Shown: positions 48,328-57,285, numbered from the stretch's first letter. The stretch: DNA of 64,000 bases from Sphingobium chungbukense (GCF_001005725.1 NZ_LBIC01000001.1:186001-250000); one strand, 5' to 3'. Numbers and translations: made by a program. The notes: generated from the letters alone by a model not told the origin.

Positions 48328-48651
48328 TTATTGGGCTTCGATGAACATGCGGCGGGCAATCACCTGCTGCTCGTCCAGAGCGGCGCGAACGCCCGCTTCG
48401 TCGATCTCGATACCGGCCTGGGTCATGTCGCCCAGCAGCTTGCGGATGACATCCTCGTCGCCCGCTTCCTCGAAATCGGCCTGAACGACCGCCTTGGCAT
48501 AGGCGTCGGTCTCTTCGGGCGTCAGGCCCATTTTCGCCGCCGCCCATTCGCCGAGCAGCCGGTTGCGCCGCGCCTGGATGCGGAACTGCATCTCCTGGTC
48601 GTGCGCGAACATGTTTTCAAAGGCCTTTTCACGGTCGTCGAAGGTGGTCAT
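48328..48651 (-). CDS. DUF1476 protein (ATP synthase zeta-subunit-like)
   Basis: A 107-aa helical protein with the family start T-T-F-D-D-R-E-K-A-F-E-N-M-F-A-H-D and central R-R-N-R-L-L-G-E-W-A-A. DUF1476 includes the zeta subunit of Paracoccus F1-ATPase, which inhibits ATP hydrolysis through its N-terminus. Whether this member inhibits is not known. It lies between leuD and bolA, same direction. Confidence 0.92.
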   Translation of the reverse strand: MTTFDDREKAFENMFAHDQEMQFRIQARRNRLLGEWAAAKMGLTPEETDAYAKAVVQADFEEAGDEDVIRKLLGDMTQAGIEIDEAGVRAALDEQQVIARRMFIEAQ

Positions 48652-48708
48652 GCCTGTACCCTGTAAAGAAATGGGATCGTTTCGTCCGAAATAGGAGGAT
48701 CGCGCCGC

Positions 48709-49305
48709 TTACGCAACGACGGGAACGAGCCAGGGCCGCGTTCCGGCATCCTTTGCCTCGAACTGGCTGATCGTATCCGCCTGTCCCAGCGTCAGGCCGA
48801 TTTCGTCCAGCCCACCCAGCAAACAATGCTTGCGGAACGGATCGATCTCGAACTGGAAGCGGTCCTGGAACTGGGTCGTGACGGTCTGATGCTCCAGATC
48901 GACATGGATCGGATCGCTCTTGGCGACTTCCATGAGCCGATCGATCGCCTCCTGCGGCAGCACCACGGTCAATATGCCGTTCTTGAAGGCATTGCCCGAG
49001 AAGATGTCTGAGAAGCTGGGTGCGATCACCACCTTGATGCCAAGGTCGGCCAGCGCCCAGGCGGCATGTTCGCGGCTGGACCCACAACCGAAATTGTCGC
49101 CCGCGATCAGGATCGGACTGCCAGTATATTCGGGATCGTCGAAGACGTTGCCCGGTTCCTTGCGCAGCACTTCGAACGCGCCCTTGCCCAGGCCCGAACG
49201 GGAAATGGTCTTGAGCCAATGCGCCGGGATGACGATGTCGGTATCGACATTCTTCATCCCGAACGGATAGGCCCGGCCGTCGACGATATTCAGCTTTTCC
49301 ATCAA
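48709..49305 (-). CDS. leuD: 3-isopropylmalate dehydratase small subunit LeuD
   Basis: A 198-aa swivel-domain subunit that pairs with LeuC to isomerise 2-isopropylmalate to 3-isopropylmalate in leucine biosynthesis. Motifs: [31 protein letters not shown], and N-A-F-K-N-G-I-L. Its ATG overlaps the stop of the 42-codon ORF that separates it from leuC. Confidence 0.96.
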   Translation of the reverse strand: MMEKLNIVDGRAYPFGMKNVDTDIVIPAHWLKTISRSGLGKGAFEVLRKEPGNVFDDPEYTGSPILIAGDNFGCGSSREHAAWALADLGIKVVIAPSFSDIFSGNAFKNGILTVVLPQEAIDRLMEVAKSDPIHVDLEHQTVTTQFQDRFQFEIDPFRKHCLLGGLDEIGLTLGQADTISQFEAKDAGTRPWLVPVVA

Positions 49306-49430
49306 TGCGCCTGCTTTTCGCCGGGGTGCGTCTTCGAAGCGGTGAGCGTCTCTTCCGCGCGCCCCAGGGTCGCCGCCATGGCGGCACTGGCCAGCGCGCC
49401 CAGCGCCAGCAGCCAGAATACTTTCTTCAT
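49302..49430 (-). CDS. 42-aa secreted or membrane protein between leuC and leuD
   Basis: Starts [21 protein letters not shown], a textbook signal peptide or single TM segment, followed by a 20-residue polar tail ending H-P-G-E-K-Q-A-H. The start overlaps the leuC stop (ATGA) and its stop overlaps the leuD start (ATGA), so all three are translationally coupled. The overlaps on both sides and the signal peptide argue it is a real gene. Function unknown. Confidence 0.75.
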   Translation of the reverse strand: MKKVFWLLALGALASAAMAATLGRAEETLTASKTHPGEKQAH

Positions 49431-50881
49431 GCGACCGCCTCTCCCCTTTTTACGCCCATCAATTCGCGCACGTCGGTCAGATGGCCGGTGATCGCCGCGG
49501 CGGCGGCCATGACGGGCGAGACGAGATGCGTCCGCGCGCCGGGACCCTGCCGACCCATGAAGTTGCGGTTGCTGGTGGAAGCGCAACGCTCGCCCGCGGG
49601 CACCTTGTCCGGGTTCATGCCCAGGCAGGCCGAACAGCCCGGTTCCCGCCATTCGAAACCCGCATCCAGGAAGACGCGGTCCAGCCCTTCCGCCTCGGCC
49701 TGGCGCTTGACCAGGCCCGAACCGGGGACGACCATGGCATGTTTGATGCCAGCCGCGATATGGCGCCCCTTGAGCAGATCGGCGGCGGCGCGCAGGTCCT
49801 CTATCCGGCTGTTGGTGCAACTGCCGATGAACACATGCTCGATCGCCACATCCTCCAGCCGCTGTCCGGCGGTGAGACCCATATAATCGAGCGACTTCTG
49901 CGCGGCAGCCCGCTTGGAGGCGTCCGCGAAACTCTCGGGATCGGGGACCACGCCCGTGACCGGCACGACGTCCTCTGGGCTGGTGCCCCAGGTGACGTTC
50001 GGCGCGATGTCGGCGGCGTCGATCACAACGCTCTTGTCGAACACGGCGCCTTCGTCCGTCACCAACGCCCTCCAATAGGCGATGGCTGCGTCCCATTCCG
50101 CACCCTTGGGTGCCATGGGGCGTCCCTCCAGATAGGCGATGGTCTTCTCGTCGGGCGCGAACAGGCCGGAACGCGCGCCCGCCTCGATCGACATGTTGGC
50201 GACGGTCAGGCGACCCTCGATCGACATATCGCGGAACACCGAGCCGCGATATTCCATGACATAGCCGGTGCCGCCCGCCGTGCCGATCCGGCCGCAGATC
50301 GCCAGCGCCACATCCTTGGGCGTGACGCCCGGGCCCAGTTCGCCCTCCACCACGACTTCCATCGTCTTCGACTGTTTCAGCAGCAGCGTCTGGGTGGCGA
50401 GCACATGCTCGACCTCCGACGTGCCGATGCCGAAGGCCAGCGCGCCCAAAGCACCATGCGAACTGGTATGACTGTCGCCGCACACCAGCGTCGTTCCGGG
50501 CAGGGTGAAGCCCTGTTCGGGACCCACGACATGGACGATGCCCTGTTCCGCATCCGCATCGCCAATGTAACGGATGCCGAATTCGGGCGCGTTCTTTTCC
50601 AGCGCGGCCAATTGCTGTGCGCTTTCGGGATCAGCGATGGGAATGCGGTTGCCGGCCGCATCGCGGCGCGGCGTGGTTGGCAGGTTATGATCGGGCACCG
50701 CCAGCGTCAGATCGGCCCGGCGCACCTTGCGGCCTGCGAGCCTTAGCCCCTCGAACGCCTGCGGGCTCGTCACCTCATGCACGAGGTGGCGATCGATATA
50801 GATCAGGCAGGTTCCATCGGGACGGCGTTCGACGACGTGCGCGTCCCAAATCTTCTCATAGAGCGTGCGGGGCTGTACCAT
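49427..50881 (-). CDS. leuC: 3-isopropylmalate dehydratase large subunit LeuC
   Basis: A 484-aa aconitase-family 4Fe-4S subunit. Cluster cysteines lie in F-I-G-S-C-T-N-S-R near residue 350 and in [11 protein letters not shown] near 410. The N-terminal [14 protein letters not shown] and [11 protein letters not shown] are typical. First gene of leuC-small ORF-leuD. Confidence 0.97.
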   Translation of the reverse strand: MVQPRTLYEKIWDAHVVERRPDGTCLIYIDRHLVHEVTSPQAFEGLRLAGRKVRRADLTLAVPDHNLPTTPRRDAAGNRIPIADPESAQQLAALEKNAPEFGIRYIGDADAEQGIVHVVGPEQGFTLPGTTLVCGDSHTSSHGALGALAFGIGTSEVEHVLATQTLLLKQSKTMEVVVEGELGPGVTPKDVALAICGRIGTAGGTGYVMEYRGSVFRDMSIEGRLTVANMSIEAGARSGLFAPDEKTIAYLEGRPMAPKGAEWDAAIAYWRALVTDEGAVFDKSVVIDAADIAPNVTWGTSPEDVVPVTGVVPDPESFADASKRAAAQKSLDYMGLTAGQRLEDVAIEHVFIGSCTNSRIEDLRAAADLLKGRHIAAGIKHAMVVPGSGLVKRQAEAEGLDRVFLDAGFEWREPGCSACLGMNPDKVPAGERCASTSNRNFMGRQGPGARTHLVSPVMAAAAAITGHLTDVRELMGVKRGEAVA

Positions 50882-50985
50882 AGCCCCTTCCCCTAGCCCC
50901 AGACAGGACGAGGGAAAAGGGGGAAAGCAGCCAATTTTTGCTGTTGGCGCGGATAGCCATGCCGCGATGATGCAAGGTCGGGCAG

Positions 50986-51672
50986 TCAGACGGCGCGATG
51001 ATCCTCGACGATGCGGCCGGCGGCGCCGATTTCCGCTTCATGGCTTTCCTCGCGCCATGTTTCGGCGAGCGCTGCACTTTCCCATTCGCGCATGGCGGAC
51101 AATGCCAGCATACGGTCGACCCAGGCCTTCGCGGCTGGTCCGACCTCCAGTCCATAGGTCCGCACGCGAAACACCACCGGCGCGTAGAAGGCGTCGACCG
51201 CCGTGAAGACCGGTCCGGCGAGAAACGGCCCACCGAAGCGGGACAACCCCTCCCCCCATAGTTCGGCAAGCCGCGCGACGTTCCGGTTGAGCGCGGGCGA
51301 GGGCAGATGCGGCTCCACCCGCACGCCGACGTTCATCGGGCAATCGTTGCGCAGCGTGGCAAAGCCGCTGTGCATTTCGGCCACGGCGCATTGCGCCCAG
51401 GCCCTCGCCCCCTCCGCCTGTGGCCAGACAGCGGGATGGCGATCCGCCAGATAAAGGGTGATGCCCAGCGAATCCCATATGGCGCGGTCGCCGTCGACCA
51501 GAACCGGCACCTGACCCGTGGGCGAGAAATCGCGGAAGGCCGCGTAATTCTCTGCCGCTGCAAACGGTTCCACGCGGTCGGTGAAGGCGATGCCCAGCGC
51601 TTTCATCAACACCCAGGGGCGCAGCGACCAACTCGAATAATTCCGGTTGGCGGTGATGAGGGTGTAGGACAT
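50986..51672 (-). CDS. Glutathione S-transferase family protein
   Basis: A 228-aa cytosolic GST. The thioredoxin-fold N-terminus begins [16 protein letters not shown], with the catalytic serine or tyrosine probably in N-Y-S-S-W. The cis-proline loop is G-Q-V-P-V-L-V-D-G, followed by an all-helical C-terminal domain. The start at 51672 is where the fold begins. The frame runs 48 codons further upstream without homology. Substrate unknown. Confidence 0.9.
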   Translation of the reverse strand: MSYTLITANRNYSSWSLRPWVLMKALGIAFTDRVEPFAAAENYAAFRDFSPTGQVPVLVDGDRAIWDSLGITLYLADRHPAVWPQAEGARAWAQCAVAEMHSGFATLRNDCPMNVGVRVEPHLPSPALNRNVARLAELWGEGLSRFGGPFLAGPVFTAVDAFYAPVVFRVRTYGLEVGPAAKAWVDRMLALSAMREWESAALAETWREESHEAEIGAAGRIVEDHRAV

Positions 51673-51768
51673 GCGGCTTCTCCCCTTGCTGAAAGGCGCG
51701 CGGAGGATAGGCGCTCGCTCCTCCGGACAAAAGGCGGAACAGCCGAAGCGTTGACAAGCTGACCTTAT

Positions 51769-51803
51769 GAAAAAACGGCCCGGAGCATGACGCTCCGGGC
51801 CGT
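51769..51803 (-). terminator. Rho-independent terminator of aceA (minus strand)
   Basis: A perfect 12-bp stem ACGGCCCGGAGC/GCTCCGGGCCGT with a 5-nt loop. On the minus strand it is followed by six Ts. It lies about 150 bp beyond the aceA stop, after the tandem repeats. Confidence 0.92.
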
Positions 51804-51852
51804 CCAGTCCTTCCACCCTGATCGCGAAGCTTGCACCTCCGCGATCCGGACT

Positions 51853-51972
51853 TGTCAGCAGCCTTTCGGCGGCAAACTGGTTGCCCCGCTGCCTTTAGGC
51901 CGCAAACTGGTTCCCCCGCGGCCTTTAGGCTGCAAACTGATTCCCCTGCGGCCTTTAGGCCGCAAACTGATT
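51853..51972 (-). repeat. Four tandem 30-bp repeats over the aceA stop codon
   Basis: On the minus strand each unit starts AA(T/C)CAGTTTGC and continues with GGCC, TAA and AGGCCGC. Unit 1 (51943-51972) holds the last codons N-Q-F-A-A and the aceA stop. Units 2 (51913-51942) and 3 (51883-51912) repeat the same codons and stop in frame, since 30 bp is ten codons. Unit 4 (51853-51882) is diverged and its TAA is GAA. Unit 1 also forms a hairpin GCGGCC-TAAA-GGCCGC centred on the stop. Confidence 0.92.
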
Positions 51973-53547
51973 CATCGTGTTGTGGACGCCGCCCGCCTTC
52001 AGCGCCGCTTCACCCGCGAAATATTCCTTGTGATCATCACCGATGTCGGAGCCCGACATGTTCTGATGCTTGACGCAAGCGATGCCCTGGCGGATTTCCT
52101 TGCGCTGGACGCCCTCGACATAACCCAGCATGCCCGCCTCGCCGAAATATTCCTTGGCCAGATTGTCGGTCGACAAGGCAGCCGTGTGATAGGTCGGCAG
52201 GGTGATGAGGTGATGGAAGATGCCGGCCCGGGCCGCCGCATCCTTCTGGAAGGTGCGGATCTTCTCGTCGGCCTCAAGACCCAGTTCGGTCGTGTCATAA
52301 TCCGCGCTCATCAGCTTCGCCCGGTCATAGCCGCTGACGTCCTTGCCTTCCGCCGCCCAGCGGTCGAACACCTGCTGGCGGAAGTTCAGCGTCCAGTTGA
52401 ACGACGGCGAGTTGTTGTAGACCAGCTTCGCGTTGGGAACGACTTCGCGGATGCGGTCGACCATGCCGGCGATCTGCTCGATATGGGGCTTTTCCGTTTC
52501 GATCCACAGCAGGTCCGCGCCGTTCTGGAGCGAGGTGATGCAGTCGAGAACGCAGCGGTCCTCGCCGGTTCCGGAGCGGAACTGGAAGAGGTTCGACGGC
52601 AGGCGCTTGGGACGGAACAGCTTGCCGTCGCGGGCCAGAACAACGTCGCCGCGCAGCGTGTTGATGTCCGTGACCTCCTCGACGTCGAGGAAGCTGTTAT
52701 ACTGGTCGCCCAGGTCGCCATCTTCCTTGCTGTAGGCGATCTGCTTGGTCAGGCCCGCGCCCAGCGAGTCGGTGCGGGCAACGATGATGCCGTCGTCAAT
52801 GCCGAGTTCGAGGAAGGCGTAACGGACCGCGCGGATCTTCGCGAGGAAGTCCTCATGCGGCACGGTGACCTTGCCGTCCTGGTGGCCGCACTGCTTTTCG
52901 TCCGAGACCTGGTTCTCGATCTGGATACAGCAGGCGCCAGCCTCAATGAACTTCTTGGCGAGCAGATAGGTCGCCTCGGCATTGCCGAAGCCCGCGTCGA
53001 TGTCCGCGACGATCGGGACGACATGGGTTTCATATGTGTCGATGTCGTGCTGGATCTTCTGCGCCTTGACCTCGTCGCCGGCTTCGCGGGCGGCGTCCAG
53101 GTCGCGGAACATCATGCCCAGTTCACGGGCATCCGCCTGCTTGAGGAAGGTATAGAGTTCCTCGATCAGCATCGGAACGCTGGTCTTTTCATGCATCGAC
53201 TGGTCGGGCAGCGGGCCGAATTCGCTGCGCAGCGCGGCGACCATCCAGCCGGACAGGTACAGGTAACGGCCCTTGGTGGTGCCGAAATGCTTCTTGATGC
53301 TGATCATCTTCTGCTGGCCGATGAAACCGTGCCAGCAGCCCAGCGACTGGGTGTAGTTGGCCGGATCGGCGTCATAGGCGGCCATGTCGCGGCGCATGAT
53401 GCCGGCAGTGTAGCGGGCGATGTCGAGGCCGGTGTGGAAGCGGTTCTGGAGACGCATCCGGGCGACCGATTCGGCTGCGATGCCGTCCCAATGGCCCTGA
53501 CCGCCGATGGTGGTGCCGGCCTTCGTGATTTCCTGGCTGTAGGTCAT
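51955..53547 (-). CDS. aceA: Isocitrate lyase
   Basis: A 530-aa enzyme that splits isocitrate to glyoxylate and succinate, the first step of the glyoxylate shunt for growth on acetate and fatty acids. The catalytic loop reads K-Q-C-G-H, with V-A-R-T-D and P-I-V-A-D-I-D-A-G-F-G also seen. It is longer than the roughly 430-aa E. coli enzyme, as in the larger bacterial subgroup. The stop lies in the first unit of the tandem repeat. It is divergent from the ScfR/RamB-type regulator, which is likely its controller. Confidence 0.97.
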   Translation of the reverse strand: MTYSQEITKAGTTIGGQGHWDGIAAESVARMRLQNRFHTGLDIARYTAGIMRRDMAAYDADPANYTQSLGCWHGFIGQQKMISIKKHFGTTKGRYLYLSGWMVAALRSEFGPLPDQSMHEKTSVPMLIEELYTFLKQADARELGMMFRDLDAAREAGDEVKAQKIQHDIDTYETHVVPIVADIDAGFGNAEATYLLAKKFIEAGACCIQIENQVSDEKQCGHQDGKVTVPHEDFLAKIRAVRYAFLELGIDDGIIVARTDSLGAGLTKQIAYSKEDGDLGDQYNSFLDVEEVTDINTLRGDVVLARDGKLFRPKRLPSNLFQFRSGTGEDRCVLDCITSLQNGADLLWIETEKPHIEQIAGMVDRIREVVPNAKLVYNNSPSFNWTLNFRQQVFDRWAAEGKDVSGYDRAKLMSADYDTTELGLEADEKIRTFQKDAAARAGIFHHLITLPTYHTAALSTDNLAKEYFGEAGMLGYVEGVQRKEIRQGIACVKHQNMSGSDIGDDHKEYFAGEAALKAGGVHNTMNQFAA

Positions 53548-53641
53548 GACTGCTCGATTCCATGAATGTGGTGGTGAATTGATGGCGCTTTTCTAGAAGG
53601 GCTTTCGCGGGTGCGGCAGAGGGCGTGAAGTTCAGTTGTAG

Positions 53642-53674
53642 AACTTTACAAGAATTGCGTGTAAAGTTGTAAAG
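53642..53674 (+). promoter_or_regulatory. Operator in the aceA/ScfR divergent gap
   Basis: A perfect 9-bp inverted repeat AACTTTACA (53642-53650) and TGTAAAGTT (53660-53668) with a 9-bp spacer, followed at once by a third half-site GTAAAG (53669-53674). It lies between aceA (minus, start 53547) and the regulator (plus, start 53698) and is the likely binding site of the latter. Confidence 0.75.
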
Positions 53675-53697
53675 GCTGCACAGGAGCGTTTGTCGAG

Positions 53698-55110
53698 ATG
53701 GCCAAGGATCGTCCGGTTTACATGGGGCCGCGCCTGCGCAGGCTGCGGCGGGAATTGGGCCTGACGCAGGCGGACATGGCGGCGGACCTGGAGATTTCCG
53801 CCAGCTATGTGGCGCTGCTGGAGCGCAACCAGCGCCCGCTGACCGCCGACATGCTGCTGCGCCTTGCCCGCACGTACAAGATGGACATGAGCGAGCTGGC
53901 GGGCGACGGCGGCGCGGAGCAGACGGCGCGGTTGCAGGCGGTGCTGAAGGACCCGATGTTCGCGGACATCGACCTGCCGGTGCTGGCGACCGGCGATGTC
54001 GCGGTCAATTATCCGGGGATCACCGAGGCCTTGCTGCGGCTGCACACGGCCTATCGCGAGGAGCAACTGGCCCTCGCCGATCAGGGGGCGGAACGGCCCG
54101 AGGCCGCGGAGGCGCCCGATCCGGTCGCCGAATCGCGGCGCTTTCTGGGGGCGCGGCGCAACAGTTTCCCCTTGCTCGACGATGCGGGGGAGAAGCTGGC
54201 GGCGGAGGCCGAGGCGGCGGGCGGGCTGTCCGCCGGGGGATTGGCCGCATGGCTGAAGGCGAAGCATAATCTGCGGGTGCGGCGGCTGCCGACCGAGGTG
54301 ATGGCGGGATCGATGCGGCGGCTGGACCGGCATCGCGACGCCGTGCTGCTGGACGATGCGCTGGACGGGGCGAGTACCGCCTTCCAGTTGGCGTTGCAGA
54401 TCGCCTATCTGGAGATGCGGCGCGATTTCGAGGCGCTGCTGAAGGACGGCCAGTTCGCCGGCGAGAGCGGACGGCGGTTGACCCGGCGGGCGCTGGCCAG
54501 CTATGCCGCGGCGGCGATCCTGATGCCCTATGGCGCCTTTGCGAAGGCGGCGGAGGCGCGTCGATACGATGTGGAGGCGCTGGCCCGCCAGTTCGGCACC
54601 AGTTTCGAACAGACCGCGCATCGCCTGACCACGCTGCAAAAGCCGGGGCAGGAGCGCGTGCCTTTCTTCTTCCTGCGGGTGGACCAGGCGGGCAATGTCA
54701 GCAAGCGGTTGGACAGCGCGGGCTTTCCCTTCGCGCGCCATGGCGGTTCCTGCCCACTCTGGTCGGTGCACCATGCTTTCGAACGGCCGCGCGAAGTGCT
54801 GACCCAATGGCTGGAACTGCCGGACGGGCAGCGTTTCTTCTCCATCGCGCGGACGGTGACGGCGGGCGGCGGCGGCTGGGGCGTGCCGAAGATCGAGCGG
54901 GCGATCGCGCTGTGCTGCGCGGCGGAGCATGCGCACAAGCTGATTTATGCGGCAGGCGAATCTGCCGGTGAGCCGACCCCGATCGGCGTCACATGCCGGC
55001 TGTGCCATCGCAGCCAGTGCATGGCCCGGTCCGCCCCGCCGATCGGCCGCGACATGCTGCCGGAGGATTTCCGGCGGACCCATACGCCCTTCGGCTTTGC
55101 GGACGGGTGA
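53698..55110 (+). CDS. ScfR/RamB-type XRE regulator with ImmA/IrrE domain
   Basis: A 470-aa short-chain fatty-acyl regulator. The N-terminal XRE HTH (about residues 9-66; L-R-R-E-L-G-L-T-Q-A-D-M-A and S-A-S-Y-V-A-L-L-E-R-N-Q-R-P) is followed by an ImmA/IrrE-like region and a C-terminal DUF2083 segment with cysteines (C-R-L-C-H-R-S-Q-C). RamB in Corynebacterium and related proteins control aceA and acetate genes; the divergent aceA supports the same role here. Confidence 0.93.
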   Translation: MAKDRPVYMGPRLRRLRRELGLTQADMAADLEISASYVALLERNQRPLTADMLLRLARTYKMDMSELAGDGGAEQTARLQAVLKDPMFADIDLPVLATGDVAVNYPGITEALLRLHTAYREEQLALADQGAERPEAAEAPDPVAESRRFLGARRNSFPLLDDAGEKLAAEAEAAGGLSAGGLAAWLKAKHNLRVRRLPTEVMAGSMRRLDRHRDAVLLDDALDGASTAFQLALQIAYLEMRRDFEALLKDGQFAGESGRRLTRRALASYAAAAILMPYGAFAKAAEARRYDVEALARQFGTSFEQTAHRLTTLQKPGQERVPFFFLRVDQAGNVSKRLDSAGFPFARHGGSCPLWSVHHAFERPREVLTQWLELPDGQRFFSIARTVTAGGGGWGVPKIERAIALCCAAEHAHKLIYAAGESAGEPTPIGVTCRLCHRSQCMARSAPPIGRDMLPEDFRRTHTPFGFADG

Positions 55111-55130
55111 TGGCGGACGGACGATCATGG

Positions 55131-55172
55131 CGGGTCCGGCGGAGCTGCGCCGGACCCGTCCGCCCCTTTTTT
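55131..55172 (+). terminator. Rho-independent terminator after the ScfR gene
   Basis: A perfect 10-bp stem CGGGTCCGGC/GCCGGACCCG with an 8-nt loop, followed by TCCGCCCC and six Ts, 20 bp after the stop codon. Confidence 0.85.
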
Positions 55173-55250
55173 CCCTCAAAACGGCTTTGCCGTCATTTCT
55201 GGGCCGTCAGATGATGCCATCCGAGTGGCCATCAATCTCTGGCCATCGAT

Positions 55251-55874
55251 CTAACGCAGATGGGAGCCGGGCAGGTCATGCCTGGGCATGTCATCCTGCG
55301 GCAACCGGGTCACGCGGGGCGCCATGCGGTGATCGACCGGCTCATGCACCAGATCGTCGAACAGCGCGCGATAGTGGATCATTGCCCGGCGGAGGTCTTC
55401 GGTATCCGCCTCGCCCCGCGCGTGGCGAACCGCGATGTCGTGGGCGGACCGATAATTCTGCACCACCTCGGGATGGTCGACCGACAGGTCGGCGGAACGC
55501 TGTTCGAAATCCGATATGGGATAGCCGCGCACCTCCATCACTTCGGTCAGCAACACGTCCGCGCGCGACACCGCGCCCTGCGGATCGTCGACGAACTGCG
55601 CCTGCACCCGCACCCAGGCATCGGTGAAGGCATCGGCCTGCCGCGGCGAAAGCGGACGGATGGTGAAGGCGGCGACGCGCTTCTCGCGTTCCTGCAATTC
55701 GGCCTCGGCCTTGCGCTGGCTCCCGGTCATTTCAACCGTCCGGCCATATTCGGGGCCGAATTTGGCGCGCAGATTGGCACGGCGGCGATTGGCGGCGACC
55801 ATCATCGCGATCGCAACCACCAGGACAAGCGCCAGAAGCGCCAAACCCACTTCCAGCGGGGTCAGAGTGACCAT
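55251..55874 (-). CDS. Hypothetical membrane-anchored protein
   Basis: A 207-aa protein with one N-terminal TM helix (about residues 6-28, L-A-L-L-A-L-V-L-V-V-A-I-A-M-M), then a basic stretch and a charged helical domain (E-A-E-L-Q-E-R-E-K-R-V, W-V-R-V-Q-A-Q-F-V-D-D-P, A-D-V-L-L-T-E-V-M-E-V-R-G-Y-P). Similar proteins occur in many bacteria without known function. Orientation would place the body in the cytoplasm. Confidence 0.8.
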   Translation of the reverse strand: MVTLTPLEVGLALLALVLVVAIAMMVAANRRRANLRAKFGPEYGRTVEMTGSQRKAEAELQEREKRVAAFTIRPLSPRQADAFTDAWVRVQAQFVDDPQGAVSRADVLLTEVMEVRGYPISDFEQRSADLSVDHPEVVQNYRSAHDIAVRHARGEADTEDLRRAMIHYRALFDDLVHEPVDHRMAPRVTRLPQDDMPRHDLPGSHLR

Positions 55875-55993
55875 GACATCCTTCTCCTCACGGCCCCTTC
55901 AAAGCCGCAATCGACGCCCGCCGCCATTGCGGGAACAACCGGTTTTGGCCGGCTTTGTTCCGGCTATGGCGCGGGGGCGTGGGGGAAGAAAGG

Positions 55994-56197
55994 CTAACCC
56001 TCTATAAGATCGAGATAAGCCACCACATCATTGTCCGTGGCGAGGAACAGGCCGTCCTGCATATCCTGCGGCTGTTGCTCGGCAAGGAGCAGCGCCTCGT
56101 TCAAGGGGCCGTAGAACAGGGTTGTCGCCGCGCCGCCGCCATCGGCGTCGCTGAGATGATAGAGGCGGACGGTGGCCGAGTTGTAGGTGGTGCGCAT
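55994..56197 (-). CDS. Small hypothetical protein (67 aa)
   Basis: Starts M-R-T-T-Y-N-S-A-T-V-R-L-Y-H-L and ends D-N-D-V-V-A-Y-L-D-L-I-E-G. It is soluble and acidic, with no motif. The frame continues upstream across a G-rich stretch and a short palindrome, so the internal ATG at 56197 is preferred. It looks like a typical small conserved gene but this rests on composition only. Confidence 0.6.
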   Translation of the reverse strand: MRTTYNSATVRLYHLSDADGGGAATTLFYGPLNEALLLAEQQPQDMQDGLFLATDNDVVAYLDLIEG

Positions 56198-56252
56198 CGC
56201 GGGATTATCGGCGCGGTGGCGGGGGGGTGCAAGGGGGGCTTTTTGGGTGGAT

Positions 56253-56267
56253 AGGGGACTGTCCCCT
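56253..56267. repeat. Short perfect palindrome
   Basis: AGGGGACTGTCCCCT, 7-bp arms around one base, between the two small hypothetical genes and after an unusual G-rich run at 56220-56238. Confidence 0.5.
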
Positions 56268-56334
56268 TTAAGTGAAAATATACGGAACCTCGTCAGTGGG
56301 TGGTGACGCGAAACGAGCATTGCGGAGCTATCGT

Positions 56335-56664
56335 ATGGAATTTCGGCCACAAGACAGGCAGGACCGTTCACGTCCTATGGACGAATATAGCGTTCCTGAT
56401 GATGAAGAAATGTTCGCATATCTTGATCTTCCGGTCGAATATCCGTTCTCACCGTTTCCAAAAATCGAAATATATTTTGAAAATGGAGATGAGCCGCAGA
56501 GCTTGATAGAGGCGCTTTACGATCTTCGGGATCGGCTGCGTAAAGATTTTCACTCCGCAAAAGAGCATCGATCAAGCGATGCATCAACTGCGGCTGAAAA
56601 TTTCATAAACATTTCTCGCATAATAGTTCAGCTTCGCAAAATTATCGACAGTAAAGGATCGTAA
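56335..56664 (+). CDS. Low-GC hypothetical protein
   Basis: A 109-aa acidic protein starting M-E-F-R-P-Q-D-R, with a compact middle (P-V-E-Y-P-F-S-P-F-P-K-I-E-I-Y-F-E-N-G-D) and a helical, charged C-terminal half. The frame is open from an ATG at 56272. Base composition is clearly lower in GC than its neighbours and codons are A/T-ending (for example AAA, ATA, GAT), suggesting recent transfer. No family is recognised; small acidic immunity-type proteins can look like this but there is no toxin next to it. Confidence 0.5.
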   Translation: MEFRPQDRQDRSRPMDEYSVPDDEEMFAYLDLPVEYPFSPFPKIEIYFENGDEPQSLIEALYDLRDRLRKDFHSAKEHRSSDASTAAENFINISRIIVQLRKIIDSKGS

Positions 56665-56674
56665 GCCAGCACCG

Positions 56675-57100
56675 TCAGCTTCGCGGAGGTAATCGAGTGC
56701 GCGCGAACGGCAATAAATGGTCGCCTGCTGCTGAGATGCCATAATTAACGACAGGTCGTCGTGCGCCCCACGAACCTTCCACGCATCTCCGCTGCTTACA
56801 GAGACCGCTCTCCAACACATATTGGCGCACAAACGCGATCCGGCCTGATGGAGCGTCGGGTGCAAATTCGATCCACAAACGCCCCGCGCCGACGGGCATC
56901 GCCGCATACTGCCGAACGTAACGCACAAATTCAGCATCATCGAGCTTTTGACCGTTCCATTCGATGGTCCCGGAGCGTTGAACTTGCACAACATAGCCGT
57001 CGCGAAAACCGGTGCCATGATCAACCGGTATGGTCGCTTCACCTCCATCACACGCGGTGAGCGCCAATAGGATAAAGGGAATAGGGACAATCCGCATCAC
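56675..57100 (-). CDS. Small lipoprotein with ExbD-like segment
   Basis: A 141-aa protein with signal and lipobox (I-L-L-A-L-T-A-C at about residue 10-17). The mature part has Y-V-V-Q-V...G-T-I-E-W-N-G-Q-K-L-D-D, reminiscent of the periplasmic domain of ExbD-type proteins, and E-F-A-P-D-A-P. The last 40 residues are less convincing, and another frame overlaps, so a 3' frameshift is possible. GC is lower than average. Function unknown. Confidence 0.6.
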   Translation of the reverse strand: MMRIVPIPFILLALTACDGGEATIPVDHGTGFRDGYVVQVQRSGTIEWNGQKLDDAEFVRYVRQYAAMPVGAGRLWIEFAPDAPSGRIAFVRQYVLESGLCKQRRCVEGSWGARRPVVNYGISAAGDHLLPFARTRLPPRS

Positions 57101-57195
57101 ACTATCCTATGGAAGTGAAGGCATGTCCGCTATGAAGAAAGCACAGGCCGGCCCACAATGGCAATTTCTGGTCGTTTTAAGCCAAAAGCCATTCG

Positions 57196-57285
57196 TCATG
57201 GCGGGCTTGGTCCGGCATCCCGCTTTCTTTTCCACGGTCGGTCCGTGAAGAAGCGGGACCCCGGATCAGGTCCGGGGTGGCGGTT
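57196..57285. repeat. Intergenic palindromic repeat (paired REP-like)
   Basis: Contains a perfect 8-bp hairpin ACCCCGGA-TCAGG-TCCGGGGT (57258-57278), preceded by arms CCCGCTTTCTT/AAGAAGCGGG. The upstream half, GTCATGGCGGGCTTGGTCC, resembles the downstream half in reverse. Repeats with a CCCCGGA...TCCGGGG core are common between genes in alphaproteobacteria. Lies between the lipoprotein gene (start 57100) and the beta-helix gene (stop 57317). Confidence 0.65.

Noticed and set aside
56584..57090. A 168-codon frame overlapping the small lipoprotein gene
   Set aside because: It lacks the lipobox and the conserved-looking core seen in the other frame; only its 3' half could be of interest if there is a frameshift.
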